Shown here: positions 10,381 to 20,696 of the stretch, piece after piece
How positions within the stretch are numbered: the first letter of the stretch is position 1
How the letters are laid out: every line of letters starts with the position of its first letter
Assembly: GCF_026262505.1 (NCBI RefSeq)
Contig: NC_067205.1
Coordinates: 7,006,001 to 7,070,000 of the forward strand
Source: Trichomonas vaginalis G3
Taxonomy: Eukaryota > Parabasalia > Trichomonadida > Trichomonadidae
DNA length: 64,000 nt
Reading direction: 5' to 3'
Made by a program: the position numbers and the translations under genes
The notes under the pieces: model-generated
What the model was told of the DNA's origin: nothing
The model's database searches: none
Seen by the model: only the letters and a program-made list of their open reading frames with translations

Positions 10381-11115
10381 CTAAAGTCCATAAAATGAAT
10401 TAAGAACACATAAATTTTTATCATCTGCGACATGACGAATACATTTTAATTTACTCAAGAATGTGTACCCTGATACATTAAATCTAATTCCTGTCTTATT
10501 TAATTTCACAACTTTGAAAAGGAATGTATGAATAGCTATGAAATGATGACGAGATGATTTATGTGTTGCTTCCATTTTTTCTGAAATAAATGAATAAATA
10601 TAATGTTTATAAGTTTTCATATCTTTTATGTTCTTAATAACGAATGGAATAGATCTTTCCACTTCGTCCTCCTTCGGAGCTGTTCTTTCATATGAAACAT
10701 CAACGGTATCTTCAACAATGAAACCACAATCACATAAAATTTTATATGTACCAATTGTTTCTTTTGATATTTTATCTAACAAATCAAAAACTTTATCAAC
10801 ACCTGTACATTTATTTAAATAATAATTTGTGTAAATATCATGGTCTTCTTTCTTAATCGTATTTGTTGCATATGTCACGTTTTTCAGTGCTTTTTTGAAT
10901 TTTTCAGAATCAAGAGGAGGTGAAAGTAATATACATGGATAATCTCCATCGTCAATAAATTGTAACTTATGTTTATGAATAAATTTTGTGCCTTCTTCTG
11001 AAAGTGTTTCGTCTATTTCACCATCTAATAAATTTTGTGTTGATTCCAAAAAGTAATTTTTATATCTTTCCTCATGTGATTTTTGAACTTCTGATTCTGA
11101 AGCTGGGATATTCAT
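10381..11115 (-). CDS. Unknown 244-residue protein of the Polinton-like element
   Basis: No family recognised. The product is acidic at the N-terminus (SESEVQKSHEERYKNYFLES), has a central KILCDCGFIVEDTVDVSYE stretch and a C-terminal part rich in aromatic and basic residues (THKSSRHHFIAIHTFLFKVV). It lies upstream of the polymerase region in the same direction. A short GC-richer stretch (TCTGAGACTCAGAGAGTCCA) just beyond its stop contains inverted repeats and could be a 3' end signal. It could be a terminal protein or a virion component, but nothing in the sequence decides this. Confidence 0.5.
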   Translation of the reverse strand: MNIPASESEVQKSHEERYKNYFLESTQNLLDGEIDETLSEEGTKFIHKHKLQFIDDGDYPCILLSPPLDSEKFKKALKNVTYATNTIKKEDHDIYTNYYLNKCTGVDKVFDLLDKISKETIGTYKILCDCGFIVEDTVDVSYERTAPKEDEVERSIPFVIKNIKDMKTYKHYIYSFISEKMEATHKSSRHHFIAIHTFLFKVVKLNKTGIRFNVSGYTFLSKLKCIRHVADDKNLCVLNSFYGL

Positions 11116-11233
11116 TAAATCCTCTACTTCATTTTCAGCATTTCTTAATTCTTTAATTTTTTCATCTATTTCATTCTTAATTGTTCCAATTTCTCAATCT
11201 CATCGTTATAATTTCATCTTGTTTAATTTTTTT

Positions 11234-11512
11234 TCAAATATTCAGGAGGTGTTTCAAGGCTCTCTGAGCCCAGGTCCTCTGGACCATAGAGGAAATATTC
11301 TCCTGTTTTTCAACTTTTTTGGGATATAAATATCTCATTATAGCCTTTTTAGTAATTGGTCCGTTATATTTAAATTCATTCAACAATCTAGAAAACTCTT
11401 TCACATTCTGCATATATGTTGGATAAGAACCGTCTCCAAAATTTTCTAAAATATTTTCTAATTCTGAATTAGTGAACTTTAAAGATTTCAATGAATTAGT
11501 TGTTATACTCAT
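11234..11512 (-). CDS. Unknown 92-residue protein of the Polinton-like element
   Basis: A small helical product (LKSLKFTNSELENILENFGD; FSRLLNEFKYNGPITKKAI) ending WAQRALKHLLNI. Start ATG 11512 is preceded by the element's AT-rich leader. The LLNEFKYNGPITKKAIMRYL segment has the spacing of a winged-helix or SAP-like fold, but this is weak. No function can be assigned. Confidence 0.45.
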   Translation of the reverse strand: MSITTNSLKSLKFTNSELENILENFGDGSYPTYMQNVKEFSRLLNEFKYNGPITKKAIMRYLYPKKVEKQENISSMVQRTWAQRALKHLLNI

Positions 11513-11544
11513 TTATTATAAAATAAGATAAAAAATATTTTTGA

Positions 11545-11880
11545 TTAATAAGGAATTAATTTCATTTTATGTCTTATAATGTGCGCATATGTATTTAAAA
11601 GGCATTCATTGAATTGCTTTTCAATCTCTTTCTTTTTTTCATCTTCGAATATTATATCATTTTCATGTTCGAAGCTTGTAAGTTTGTTATCTTCAAATAT
11701 TATATTAGTTTCATATATCAAATTATGATATCGGTCATATTCTTTTAAGTGATAAATAAATACAAAATTTACGGTTCCTTTAATTTTAAATTCAAAATTA
11801 ATTTTACAACAGCTTTGTGGATCAATTAGTAAATCAATCAAATAATGTTCAAAATCAGATATTATTCTTTTTCCATACAT
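11545..11880 (-). CDS. Unknown 111-residue protein, last gene of left element
   Basis: Acidic product with charged repeats (EDNKLTSFEHENDIIFEDEK) after a beta-rich stretch (KINFEFKIKGTVNFVFIYHL). No family recognised. ATG 11880 follows an AT-rich leader like that of its neighbours. It is the outermost gene seen on this side, so the element end should lie shortly beyond it, but no terminal repeat was found. Confidence 0.45.
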   Translation of the reverse strand: MYGKRIISDFEHYLIDLLIDPQSCCKINFEFKIKGTVNFVFIYHLKEYDRYHNLIYETNIIFEDNKLTSFEHENDIIFEDEKKKEIEKQFNECLLNTYAHIIRHKMKLIPY

Positions 11881-12961
11881 TTTATATTAAATAAAAAATT
11901 GACACCATATTTGGAATCTATGCAAAAATATATTCTTTAATTAATGGTAATATAGGAATTGTAGGAATAAAAACTTTTTATAAATTATTCATAAATTTTT
12001 AAAATCTGCTATTCAGAAGTATGTTCAAAAATCATTCAATTATGTGAGAATTCTTACGATTACAAAAAAGGTCACACAACCCGCCCTCATATACTACTAA
12101 ATATCTTTTTAAAATATTCTCATTATCAGCTTCCTTTATGCTCGCATTACACTACAGATATATTTTACCAGGCAACTACTTTAAAAAATTCGATTTTCAG
12201 AAATTTTACATTCTTTTTTTGTTAAAATCGTTCTAATACTAGTGATCCAGATCACTGCTACGATAAACAAATATAGTGCTATTACTTTCTAACTTATTAT
12301 GACTAAAAATTTATTTTTATTATTATTTTGTGCTTTATTTTTCATATATTCACTTCAGCATACTTATTTATCAGAATAATAGAGAGATTACAGGATCATA
12401 ATCCCATAAAAACTTCTTTACCATGATTAATATAATGAAAACTCACAAATTGTCATTTTATAGGATTTTTCAATATAAAATTATGATATATAGAATATGT
12501 TTAGTAAGTCTCCAAACAATCATCAATACATATCATATATAATGAAATTATGATTTTATATAACAACTTAAAAGCTTTCTTTACTATATATTTACCTCGG
12601 CCTAGACGAGTTCTGATCTACGCATATATTCATTCACTTCAAAATGCAATCTTTAATAATTTCGCCCTCTATCGTCGTGATCGGGACGATTATTTTCGAA
12701 ATAGACCGAAAGACGATTATTTTTTTCGAAATAGACATTCTCCCTATTATTGATCATTTTGTATCTTTTTCTTAATGAATTGCCATATCTGCTTAAAATT
12801 AGAAAATGATTCTATATGCATACCAATATAACAAGTGACAATCCCAAATTCATATTTTTCTATTCAATTATTCGGGGATAACAAATTATCGTCTTTATCA
12901 AAAATTTTTGGAGCATATTTTTATTAAATTCGGATTCAGTTATGTCAAATATTCTTGAAAC
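11881..12961. other. Intergenic, no gene recognised
   Basis: AT-rich sequence between the Polinton-like element and the foldback element. It should contain the end of the element (terminal inverted repeat and target duplication), but I could not identify it. A chance 67-codon frame at 12550 with two RDDYFRNR-like stretches has no leader or family support. Confidence 0.5.
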
Positions 12962-13592
12962 TGTAATAAACAGAAATTCATCAAAAGTGACAGCTCTCAA
13001 TTTTTTGACATTTGTAAATTCTAAATTGAATGAGAAAAATGAAATAATACTAAGCATAATACAATATTCTAGATTTAATTATAATTAGGAAAAAGTTAGT
13101 TTTGAGAGTACTTTTCATAGGCATATAGAATGAAATCTTCTGAAAAATAATATCACATAAACTCATATTATTTTCTAATATATAACTATTTTATATAAAA
13201 ATCAAATTCAATGATCTTAAAGCGAAGGATAAACCTCAAAATTTACGAATATAATGAGTGGGAATATTAATGCTTATCTATCATAAAACCATATGAAATA
13301 TCAATTTTTGCTTTACGCCTAATTTTTGACGACAATTAGCAAAAAATGTTAAATGTTAACACTCAGTCCATTTGAATATGAAAAATAAAATTGACTTTGA
13401 TTAAATGTTTTTATTTATCATGCAATTCTTCTTGCGACCAAAGCTTTGACTAAAAGTTCAAAAAATAAGATAGCTTAAAAAATAATATACGGTAGTGTTT
13501 ACTAATAGATGAATAGTATATAAATTCTATTAAAATGGATTTGATCCAAAAAAATATATAAAATTTGATCATAAATAAAATCGTTTGAAATG

Positions 13593-13598
13593 ACTTCT
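13593..13598. other. Target-site duplication, left (ACTTCT)
   Basis: ACTTCT directly precedes GTTGCATGCTAAG and is repeated at 14541-14546 right after CTTAGCATGCAAC. The uninterrupted site with a single ACTTCT is preserved in the third arm copy near 39125 (read as AGAAGT on the plus strand). Confidence 0.8.
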
Positions 13599-14540
13599 GT
13601 TGCATGCTAAGTTCGGTCAACGATAGAAATTGAGTGGAAATTAATCGTCGAGGAAGTACGATTATGTAAAGTAAAAAAATTTGTGGGATTTTTAATATTA
13701 TATATTATTTTATAATAAAATTTTTTTGAGTCATTTTAAGAAGCACATATAATTTTTTGAATTTAAAATTAAAGTAGTGTCAAACGAATTTATCACTTAG
13801 TTTAATACTCAGATTCTTAAAATTAATGAAAAAAAGGTTTTCTGAGAACTTTTGAGAATGGTTTTCAAATTCCATTATTGAAAATATATAGGTATTGTAT
13901 GAAATTCAAACTCTATATTTATTAATTCTAAATTTTTAATAAAATAACTTTTCAGAGGAATATGATTTTGAATGGTTGATTAATAAGTATAAAATGTCTA
14001 CGATTTTAAGGAGGGAATTGTTCCTTATGAGGTATACATCATAACTATATACCTCATAAGGAACAATTCCCTCTTGATAGCTGGGAAACTTTCTCTGAAT
14101 AACTTATCATTTGGAGAAAGTTTCCCAGCTATCTATTAGAAACTAAAGGCTGTGAGGCACTAATATATAATCAGTGCCTCATAGCCTTTAGTTTCTTATT
14201 AAAAACGAGAAAACTTGTTCGAAATGATAAACAATTTCGAACAAGTTTTCTCGTTTTAAGGAGGGAATTGTTCCTTATGAGGTATACATCATAACTATAT
14301 ACCTCATAAGGAACAATTCCCTCTAGATATCCTGGATATTTTTGAATATATTTTTTTAATTAAAGTTCTCAAAAGTATTATCAAAAGTGATTTTTTAAAA
14401 AATATCTCCAATTAATTAACTAATTAAAAGTATTATATTTTTAAAATTAAATAGTTTTTCAATTTTTTTGAAGGAATTGAGATACTTCCCACGACAATAA
14501 AATTGAGAGGTTTACATTATGACTGATCTTAGCATGCAAC
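13599..14540. mobile_element. Hairpin-carrying element, GTTGCATGCTAAG ends
   Basis: A 942-bp insertion inside the foldback element. Its ends are GTTGCATGCTAAG (13599-13611) and CTTAGCATGCAAC (14528-14540), with weaker inverted similarity continuing inward. ACTTCT is duplicated at both sides. The middle (14008-14325) is a chain of five near-perfect hairpins; the rest is AT-rich with no gene. It is non-autonomous; the transposase family is unknown. The subterminal sequence CAACGATAGAAATTGAG ... TCGTCGAGGAAGTACGATTA matches the terminal region at 25583-25650, so at least two members lie in this window. Confidence 0.8.
14008..14325. repeat. Five-hairpin chain (B-C-D-A-B order)
   Basis: Back-to-back inverted repeats of about 58-70 bp. 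They are B (GGGAATTGTTCCTTATGAGG with its complement), C (ATAGCTGGGAAACTTTCTC), D (GAAACTAAAGGCTGTGAGGC around the loop AATATATAAT), A (ACGAGAAAACTTGTTCGAAA), then B again. Order and loop sequences match the four hairpins of the big array at 21.1-25.0 kb, while stem sequences differ. Each arm is complementary over about 25 bp or more, so single strands would fold strongly. Confidence 0.9.
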
Positions 14541-15485
14541 ACTTCTTCATTTAAATTATAACAATTATTTTTGGTTTTATATTTTTTTGGATCAAATCCA
14601 TTTTAATAGAATTTATATACTATTCATCTATTAGTAAACACTACCGTATATTATTTTTTAAGCTATCTTATTTTTTGAACTTTTAGTCAAAGCTTTGGTC
14701 GCAAGAAGAATTGCATGATAAATAAAAACATTTAATCAAAGTCAATTTTATTTTTCATATTCAAATGGACTGAGTGTTAACATTTAACATTTTTTGCTAA
14801 TTGTCGTCAAAAATTAGGCGTAAAGCAAAAATTGATATTTCATATGGTTTTATGATAGATAAGCATTATATTCCCACTCATTATATTCGTAAATTTTGAG
14901 GTTTATCCTTCGCTTTTAAGATCATTGAATTTGATTTTTATATAAAATAGTTATATATTAGAAAATAATATGAGTTTATGTGATATTATTTTTCAGAAGA
15001 TTTCATTCTATATGCCTATGAAAAGTACTCTCAAAACTAACTTTTTCCTAATTATAATTAAATCTAGAATATTGTATTATGCTTAGTATTATTTCATTTT
15101 TCTCATTCAATTTAGAATTTACAAATGTCAAAAAATTGAGAGCTGTCACTTTTGATGAATTTCTGTTTATTACATTTTCAAAATATGTATAACTTCACAT
15201 TATTCCAAATCAATTTTATATGATAATTTGAAACCATAGTTTTGAATGTAGTACTTTGAAACGATCGACCTTTCAATACAACGTTAAAATTTCTAACATA
15301 TATAAGGTTGAATACATATTTGATAGTAATTTTTTATTAATTCGCATCAAAAAAATTTGAGAGCAATTCTAAGAGTTTTCAAAATCTTTTTAAAAAATTT
15401 AATGCATTCTGTCAACAATTTATTAGACAATAATAAAATTCTGATCTCATAAAATCTGACACGGTCATTTCAAGTTATTTAGAAA

Positions 15486-16738
15486 ATGTTACTGATTTCT
15501 CTTATATGTGCTGAAGTTATCGAAATGAAATTGATAACAGGCAGAAAGAGATCTAAAGTATGCTCTAGATATAACTCAGATTTCTATGCAAAGTGGGGTC
15601 AAAAGAACTTTGATTATTTCCCTTTTGGTTATCCTCCGAAAGATCAATGTTCCATCCCAAAATACAACAAAACTGAAGATGACAAAAAAGGTATTAAAAC
15701 TTATAACTTCGTTCGCTGGATTACCGGGCTTAATGATAATATTTTTATCAATGATACGTTCCATGATACGCAATGCGCTTGCGCATTATACTGCTATTAC
15801 AATGGTCTTCATCACGAACCATCTGAATCTACGAAATGCTACTCCACAAACGCTTCAATTGGATGCGGTACTTCAAACTTAGCAGGTGGATCTGCATCTT
15901 CAGCAGCTGCGATATTAGGATATTATTACGATTATGGTGATCCAAATCCTGGCCATAGATTATGGCTTCTCAGTAGATCAATGAAGCAAACATCTTTCTG
16001 TGGCGTTGGTGGTGCCAGTGCACTTAAAACATTCGGAATGGCAACATTAGATAAACCGCATGAAATTGATTTTGTAGCTTCTCCTCCTCCAGGTCCAGTT
16101 CCACCAGAACTTATTCCTGCAGATAACGGTGTAATGTGGACATTCTGGGGTAGAAACATGTCAACTACACTCCCTAAGGTTACAGTTAAACAAAACGGAA
16201 CTGCCGTTCCAATTGTTACAGCACCTTACTTTTGATGTGGGATGAAAGATTTGTCGGATTCCGTCCAAATATTACAGCCAAAATTAACACGAAATTCGAT
16301 GTAGAAATTGCTTTTGAACAATTTATCTACAAATATTCAATTTATATTACTAATTGCAGTGTTGATATGTCTGATTATGAGTACGATCAGATGATGGGTC
16401 GTAAATCATATGGTATCACGTGGCAACAAATTGTTACTTATTGCATCCTCGCAATAACAATTGTTGTTTTGATTTTGGGCATTGTCTGCGCCTGCATCAA
16501 GGGTCAGATCATCTGTGTTGCTTCATCAGTACAATACAAGACGGAATCGAACTCATCAACGCGTTCTACAACTAAAACTACAATTATTGAAACTAAATAC
16601 GAAGTTCCTCCTGAGCCAAAGCCACAAATCTACAGTGTTACTACAAAGACAACTATAAAAACTACAACAAAGACCACAGCTCCCTCTAATAAACCAAATT
16701 CAGTGAAAGCTCTCGCAAATAAATTCAACAACAAATAA
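15486..16738 (+). CDS. CAP/SCP-domain membrane-anchored surface protein, one-base frame shift
   Basis: The first 249 residues (15486-16235) start with a short hydrophobic leader (MLLISLICA) and hold a CAP/SCP domain: NFVRWITGLND, FHDTQCACALYCYYNGLHHE, SNLAGGSASSAAAILGYYYD, PNPGHRLWLLS. This is the pattern of secreted CAP proteins, many cysteines included. The reading then moves by one base at the T4 run 16230-16233 and continues to 16738 with a beta-rich ectodomain, one membrane helix (VTYCILAITIVVLILGIVCA) and a Thr/Lys-rich cytoplasmic tail. The pieces make sense as one type I membrane protein, so the shift is either an assembly error or a recent mutation. An initiator-like TCATTTCA lies just before the ATG. 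Cell-surface or secreted role inferred. Confidence 0.7.
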
Positions 16739-17205
16739 TTTTCAATTACTATGTTTATGAACCATCAGTTTTGCGACAATTTCACCTTGTTATCCATTTA
16801 TTTCTTTAAAATTTTATTTTTTATCTTATTAGTTTTTCAATTTTGCTCAACAGCATAAAATTAGACATTGCTTGTTTAGAATTTAAATGAGCGAACTAAA
16901 ACAAAGATAAATTTGAACTAATTAATTTCATTATTCGTAAAAGAATGATGTTGTCTTAGATATAAGCTCCAAATTCTTTGTATTTATAATAAGTTTAGCG
17001 TTTACTGTTTTCCATTTTGCTAAAATGAGCTAATTACACGAAAATTTGGTAATTAGTTTAAAATGAGTTTTAATAAATAAAGCAGCACTGGGTTGACTTA
17101 TCATTATAGTAACTCTTAATGATGTTCGCTATCAAAGTACTAATATATGCAGATTTCTTTGATAATCTGGATTTCATCTAATTTGTTAGACATTGAAATA
17201 AAATT
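16739..17205. other. Intergenic between convergent genes
   Basis: AT-rich 3' flank of the CAP gene and of the first beta-helix copy. No open frame, repeat or RNA gene was recognised. Confidence 0.5.
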
Positions 17206-18101
17206 TTATTCTAATAATAAGAGAATGGTAAAACAATATAAAGATTTGGTAATAAAATACACGTTATTTTGAATACACAATTGAATTATCTCGAATTTGA
17301 GTGTTTTAATTCCATAATCAGTTGTTATGGAGTAAGTACTAATGATATGATTATTGAAAGGCTGACAATCTGTTAAAATTTTGTCTGAATATGAATTTTT
17401 AACGATTGGATTGTTGCCAAACTTATAGACTTCGTTTTCAAAGAATACACAATTATCTATTGTCATTGTTGATGTTTCCATGGTTACTTCAAGAAATTCT
17501 GATCCAATATTTTTATATACAATTGTATTTGCAATGTTTTGTAGAGCATTCTCCATACAATGGTGCAAAATTACTCCTGATGTTTTAGTATTATTGAAAT
17601 AAAAGCATAAATTTTCGTAAACTTGAAATGCTCTATAAATGGCAACGGGACCTGGATAATTTCCTTGATTATTTGAAATGTTATTGTTCTCAAAATTGCA
17701 ATTTCCGAGACAACAGCAAATATGGCAAGTAACACTAATATTATCTAAATTATTTTCGTAAAAAGATGAATCTATTACACTTTGTGTATTTGCTGATGTC
17801 TGTTGAACAAAAGATGCAGCAATTCCTCTGAATGTAGAGTAACATCTGCAAATTATCATTTTATCAAGTAAAATCTTACTGCCGATGTGAAAGAAAGCAG
17901 GGCATGCAAAGTTTTGATCTCCGTAAAATCTTGAATAAAATGTAAGTATATCTGAAAATGATGTTTTCCTAATATTAAGAATAGAATTCTGCTGAATAAT
18001 ATATACTGCGCCTCCTGAATTAACCTGTGTTTTTGAATACTGGCATCTATAAATCTCAAAAGTTCCTGAACTAGTTTCAGTAAATCCCAGCGAGGAATAA
18101 C
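17206..18101 (-). pseudogene. Beta-helix-like surface protein, copy 1
   Basis: Coding similarity runs from about 18101 to 17206. It includes SSGTFEIYRCQYSKTQVNSG, SFSDILTFYS, CPAFFHIGSKI, CHICCCLGNCNFENNNISNN, QGNYPGPVAIYRAF and NNTKTSGVILHHCMENALQN. Asn-rich short repeats of the form NCxFxxN and GNxxxxN suggest a right-handed beta-helix of the type seen in large surface families of trichomonads. It is a close paralogue of copy 2 (18262-19146), same strand, in tandem. The 5' part up to 18261 is not in one open frame and I find no convincing start, so it is a damaged copy or affected by sequence error. Confidence 0.6.
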
Positions 18102-18261
18102 ACTAAATTTCAATACATTTTTTGAAAATGATGATCTACATGATTTGTGATTAAAGAAATCATTTATATTATCCTATATAATGGCATAGGAATGCATATT
18201 TGCCAATTCAGAATTAGATTACTCATGTTTTATTTAGTTGGTTAAGTACAGACATAAACTT

Positions 18262-19146
18262 TTATTCATATGGGAAGAGGAAAGTAAAGTAAAATAAAGA
18301 TTTAGTTATTAAATACAAATTATTTTGTATGCAAGATTGAATAACATCGAATTTGAGTGTTTTAATTCCATAATCAGTTGTTATAGAGTAAGTGCTAATG
18401 ATCTGATTATTGATTGGCTGACAATCTGTTAAAATTTTGTCTGAATATGAATTTTTAACAATTGGGTTAGTTTCAAACTTATAAACAGTGTTTTCAAAGA
18501 AAACGCAGTTATTCAATGTCATTGTTGAAGTGCCCCATGTTTGTTCTAAAGATTTTTCTGGAGAATTCTTAAAAACTACTGTGTTTGCAACATTTTGCAG
18601 AGCATTATCCATACAATGATGAAAAATTACTGCATGCGTTTTAGTATTATTGAAATAATAGCAAAAACTTTCAGAAACTCCGAAAGCTAAGTAAATGGCA
18701 ACAGGGCCTGGATAATTTCCTTGATTATGTGAAACATTATTGTTCTCAAAATTACAATTTCCCATACAACAACAAATATGGCAAATAGCAGTTGAATTAT
18801 CCAGATTGTTTTGGTAAAATGATGAATAAAATGCATTTTGTGAATTCAATGAAGTTTGTGGCACAAAAGAAGCAGCAATCCCTCTGAATTTTGAATAGCA
18901 TCCGCATATTATCATTTTATTCATTAAAATTTTACTGCCTTCATGGAAAAAAGCAGGGCAACTAAAGTTTTGATCAATATAATGCATTGAATATAATGTG
19001 ATAATATCTGAAAATGATGTTTTTGTAATATTCAGAAAGGAATCCCTTTGCTTTATGTAAACAGCATCCCCGGAATTAATTTGTGTCTTCGCATAGTTGC
19101 ATCTATAGATTTCATAAGTTCCAGTGGTTGTTTCAATAAATCCCAA
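18262..19146 (-). CDS. Beta-helix-like surface protein, copy 2
   Basis: A 294-codon open frame closely related to copy 1: LGFIETTTGTYEIYRCNYAK, INSGDAVYIKQRDSFLNITK, NFSCPAFFHEGSKILMNKMI, CHICCCMGNCNFENNN, then QGNYPGPVAIYLAF and NNTKTHAVIFHHCMDNALQN. The beginning of this frame is a TTG, not an ATG, and the nearest upstream ATG (about 19175) is in another frame. The true 5' end is therefore missing, lies in a separate exon, or is damaged. The family role is probably at the cell surface; no catalytic motif is seen. Confidence 0.6.
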   Translation of the reverse strand: MGFIETTTGTYEIYRCNYAKTQINSGDAVYIKQRDSFLNITKTSFSDIITLYSMHYIDQNFSCPAFFHEGSKILMNKMIICGCYSKFRGIAASFVPQTSLNSQNAFYSSFYQNNLDNSTAICHICCCMGNCNFENNNVSHNQGNYPGPVAIYLAFGVSESFCYYFNNTKTHAVIFHHCMDNALQNVANTVVFKNSPEKSLEQTWGTSTMTLNNCVFFENTVYKFETNPIVKNSYSDKILTDCQPINNQIISTYSITTDYGIKTLKFDVIQSCIQNNLYLITKSLFYFTFLFPYE

Positions 19147-19570
19147 TGAGGTCTAAGATAATATTTCCTTTCATTTAGAAAACGTTAACTGAAATTATGA
19201 AATTATGACAATAATCATTACTCAATATTGAAAGAATAGCATTAGGTATTTGAAATAGCTATACAATTTTGTGAGCAAAAAGTCGATCTCAACTGTTTTA
19301 TATCAATTTAGAAAGACCTGTCAGGAAGCATAAACATAATTGGGAACCAGCAGCTCAATGAATGGCAATATTTCACTTACTTTCATCATATCATTGAATT
19401 ATTTTTTTAAATAATCTAAAAATTGTTCATAGAGTTCCAAATACGCATTAAGTGGTGCATAATGTAAATTTATGGAAAGAAATGAGTAAGAAAATAAATA
19501 GATAATTTACATCAAAATAAGCTCCTTTTCTTTTGTAAAGTCTCTTATTCAAATTTTTGATAGAGGTTCA

Positions 19571-20455
19571 TTAAATATTGAGACAGAAAAACGATAGGGA
19601 GACTTTACGTAGGAAAATGGGTTTAAAAACATAAAGAAAGCTAAAATTAAAAGAATATTTGCAAAGGCATCTAGATATTTTGTATTCAACATAATAATAT
19701 TTAATGCCAATCAATTGCATTAATGGTAGTTCATTAATTAAAGTGCAATTGATTGTTTCTGCCTGACTTATTTCAGCGTCAAAAAAGCAATTAGTAAAAA
19801 GGATTGGTTGTGGAATTCCAATAAAATAACTATTTTCAAAAGATGTTGCCGGACGAACAACTAAATATCCTGAATTATTGTTATTAAGCAAATAATAGTA
19901 CTTAGAAGTTCCGGATTGCCATGATAATATGCTTAAAGTTGACGTTGTAGTATTTTCATTGATACAAAAAATTGCTGAGGCATTAAAAGTTTCATATCCA
20001 GCATGAGTACTTCCATATTGATACTTTGCAGTATTCATCGTAGTATTGTAATTCGAAAAAATAGAATTTCCGTAAGAATGCATATAAAAAATTGTATCAG
20101 TAATACAATTAAACATTGAAGTATCATTTGTCTGCATTTTATAGTCGCCTGTTTTTGGCGCAAATGACGCATCTAGTGCTCTACTCTTTCCTTGGCAAGA
20201 TTCAAAATACAAACCAGAGCAAAGAAAGGAAATTCCTTCATGATAGAATGCAGGGCATCCATAATTTGAGTCAATTTTATATTTAACACTTTGCGATACT
20301 AATTTTATGAATGAACTAAATTCAATCCTGAGACTGTTGTTTTCTTTGACAAGATATATAGCCCCACCGACACCAGAATTGAGATTATAGAAATATGTTC
20401 GATTGAAAACGAATGAATTCTCGCTACTTATTTCAAAATTCTTCTTTTAGATTTT
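19571..20455 (-). CDS. Beta-helix-like surface protein, copy 3 (divergent)
   Basis: The frame is open from about 20455 to the stop at 19571. Upstream of the first ATG (20212) it still reads with family features: FVFNRTYFYNLNSGVGGAIY, LRIEFSSFIKLV and SNYGCPAFYHEGISF, which match GGAVYI, SFSDI and CPAFFH in copies 1 and 2. Downstream come Asn/Ser/Thr-rich repeats (NNNNSGYLVVRPATSFENSY) and NCFFDAE. No start codon is visible at the 5' end, so this is a truncated or interrupted family member. Three such copies in a row suggest a tandem surface-antigen cluster. Confidence 0.55.
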
Positions 20456-20696
20456 TATAAAATCCTTACATAAGGTTAATTCAAAGAAAATATATTGAGA
20501 AACAAATCATAAATTAATTCCCGTTGTAATTTTATGAAAAGTGAAAAGATAATGTGAAAAACATTTTCAAACAAAGTCATTAGTATGATGAGTTTATTAC
20601 TTATCAAAAAATGATAGTGAAGCCACCATAATTTTTGAAAAATTATAATAGTTCAGAAATAATAATTAGTTTTAATAATAATTAGTTTTAATAAAG

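Larger units (their letters stand above)
1..11880 (-). mobile_element. Polinton/Maverick-like element (left), partial
   Basis: This is a virus-like DNA element whose left end lies outside the window. Its right end is not resolved; the last gene starts at 11880 and no terminal inverted repeat could be recognised. Parts seen are a tail-collar-like protein, a PrimPol-SF3 helicase, a DDE (retroviral-type) integrase, a protein-primed type B DNA polymerase region and several small unknown genes, nearly all on the minus strand. Most genes share an AT-rich leader just before the ATG, which argues that they belong to one element. Long frames suggest a fairly young copy. The polymerase region is broken (about two breaks). 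Integrase plus protein-primed PolB is the Polinton signature; the PrimPol-helicase is more typical of virophages and Polinton-like viruses. Confidence 0.8.
12962..15174. mobile_element. Foldback element with ~600-bp inverted arms
   Basis: The left arm (12962 to about 13565) and right arm (about 14576 to 15174) are near-identical reverse complements. Both end in TGTAATAAACAGAAATTCAT read inward. A third copy of the arm ends at 39753 with the same terminus. Without the nested insertion at 13599-14540, the element would be about 1.27 kb with only about 70 bp between arms. No coding capacity is seen, so it is non-autonomous. High arm identity suggests a recent origin or gene conversion. I see no clear target-site duplication. 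Confidence 0.85.

Noticed and set aside
12550-12753. 67-codon frame with RDDYFRNR repeats
   Set aside because: No promoter, family or codon support; AT-rich intergenic context.
12962-12962. Target-site duplication for the foldback element
   Set aside because: Flanks GAAAC (left) and TTTTC (right) do not match; no duplication could be supported.
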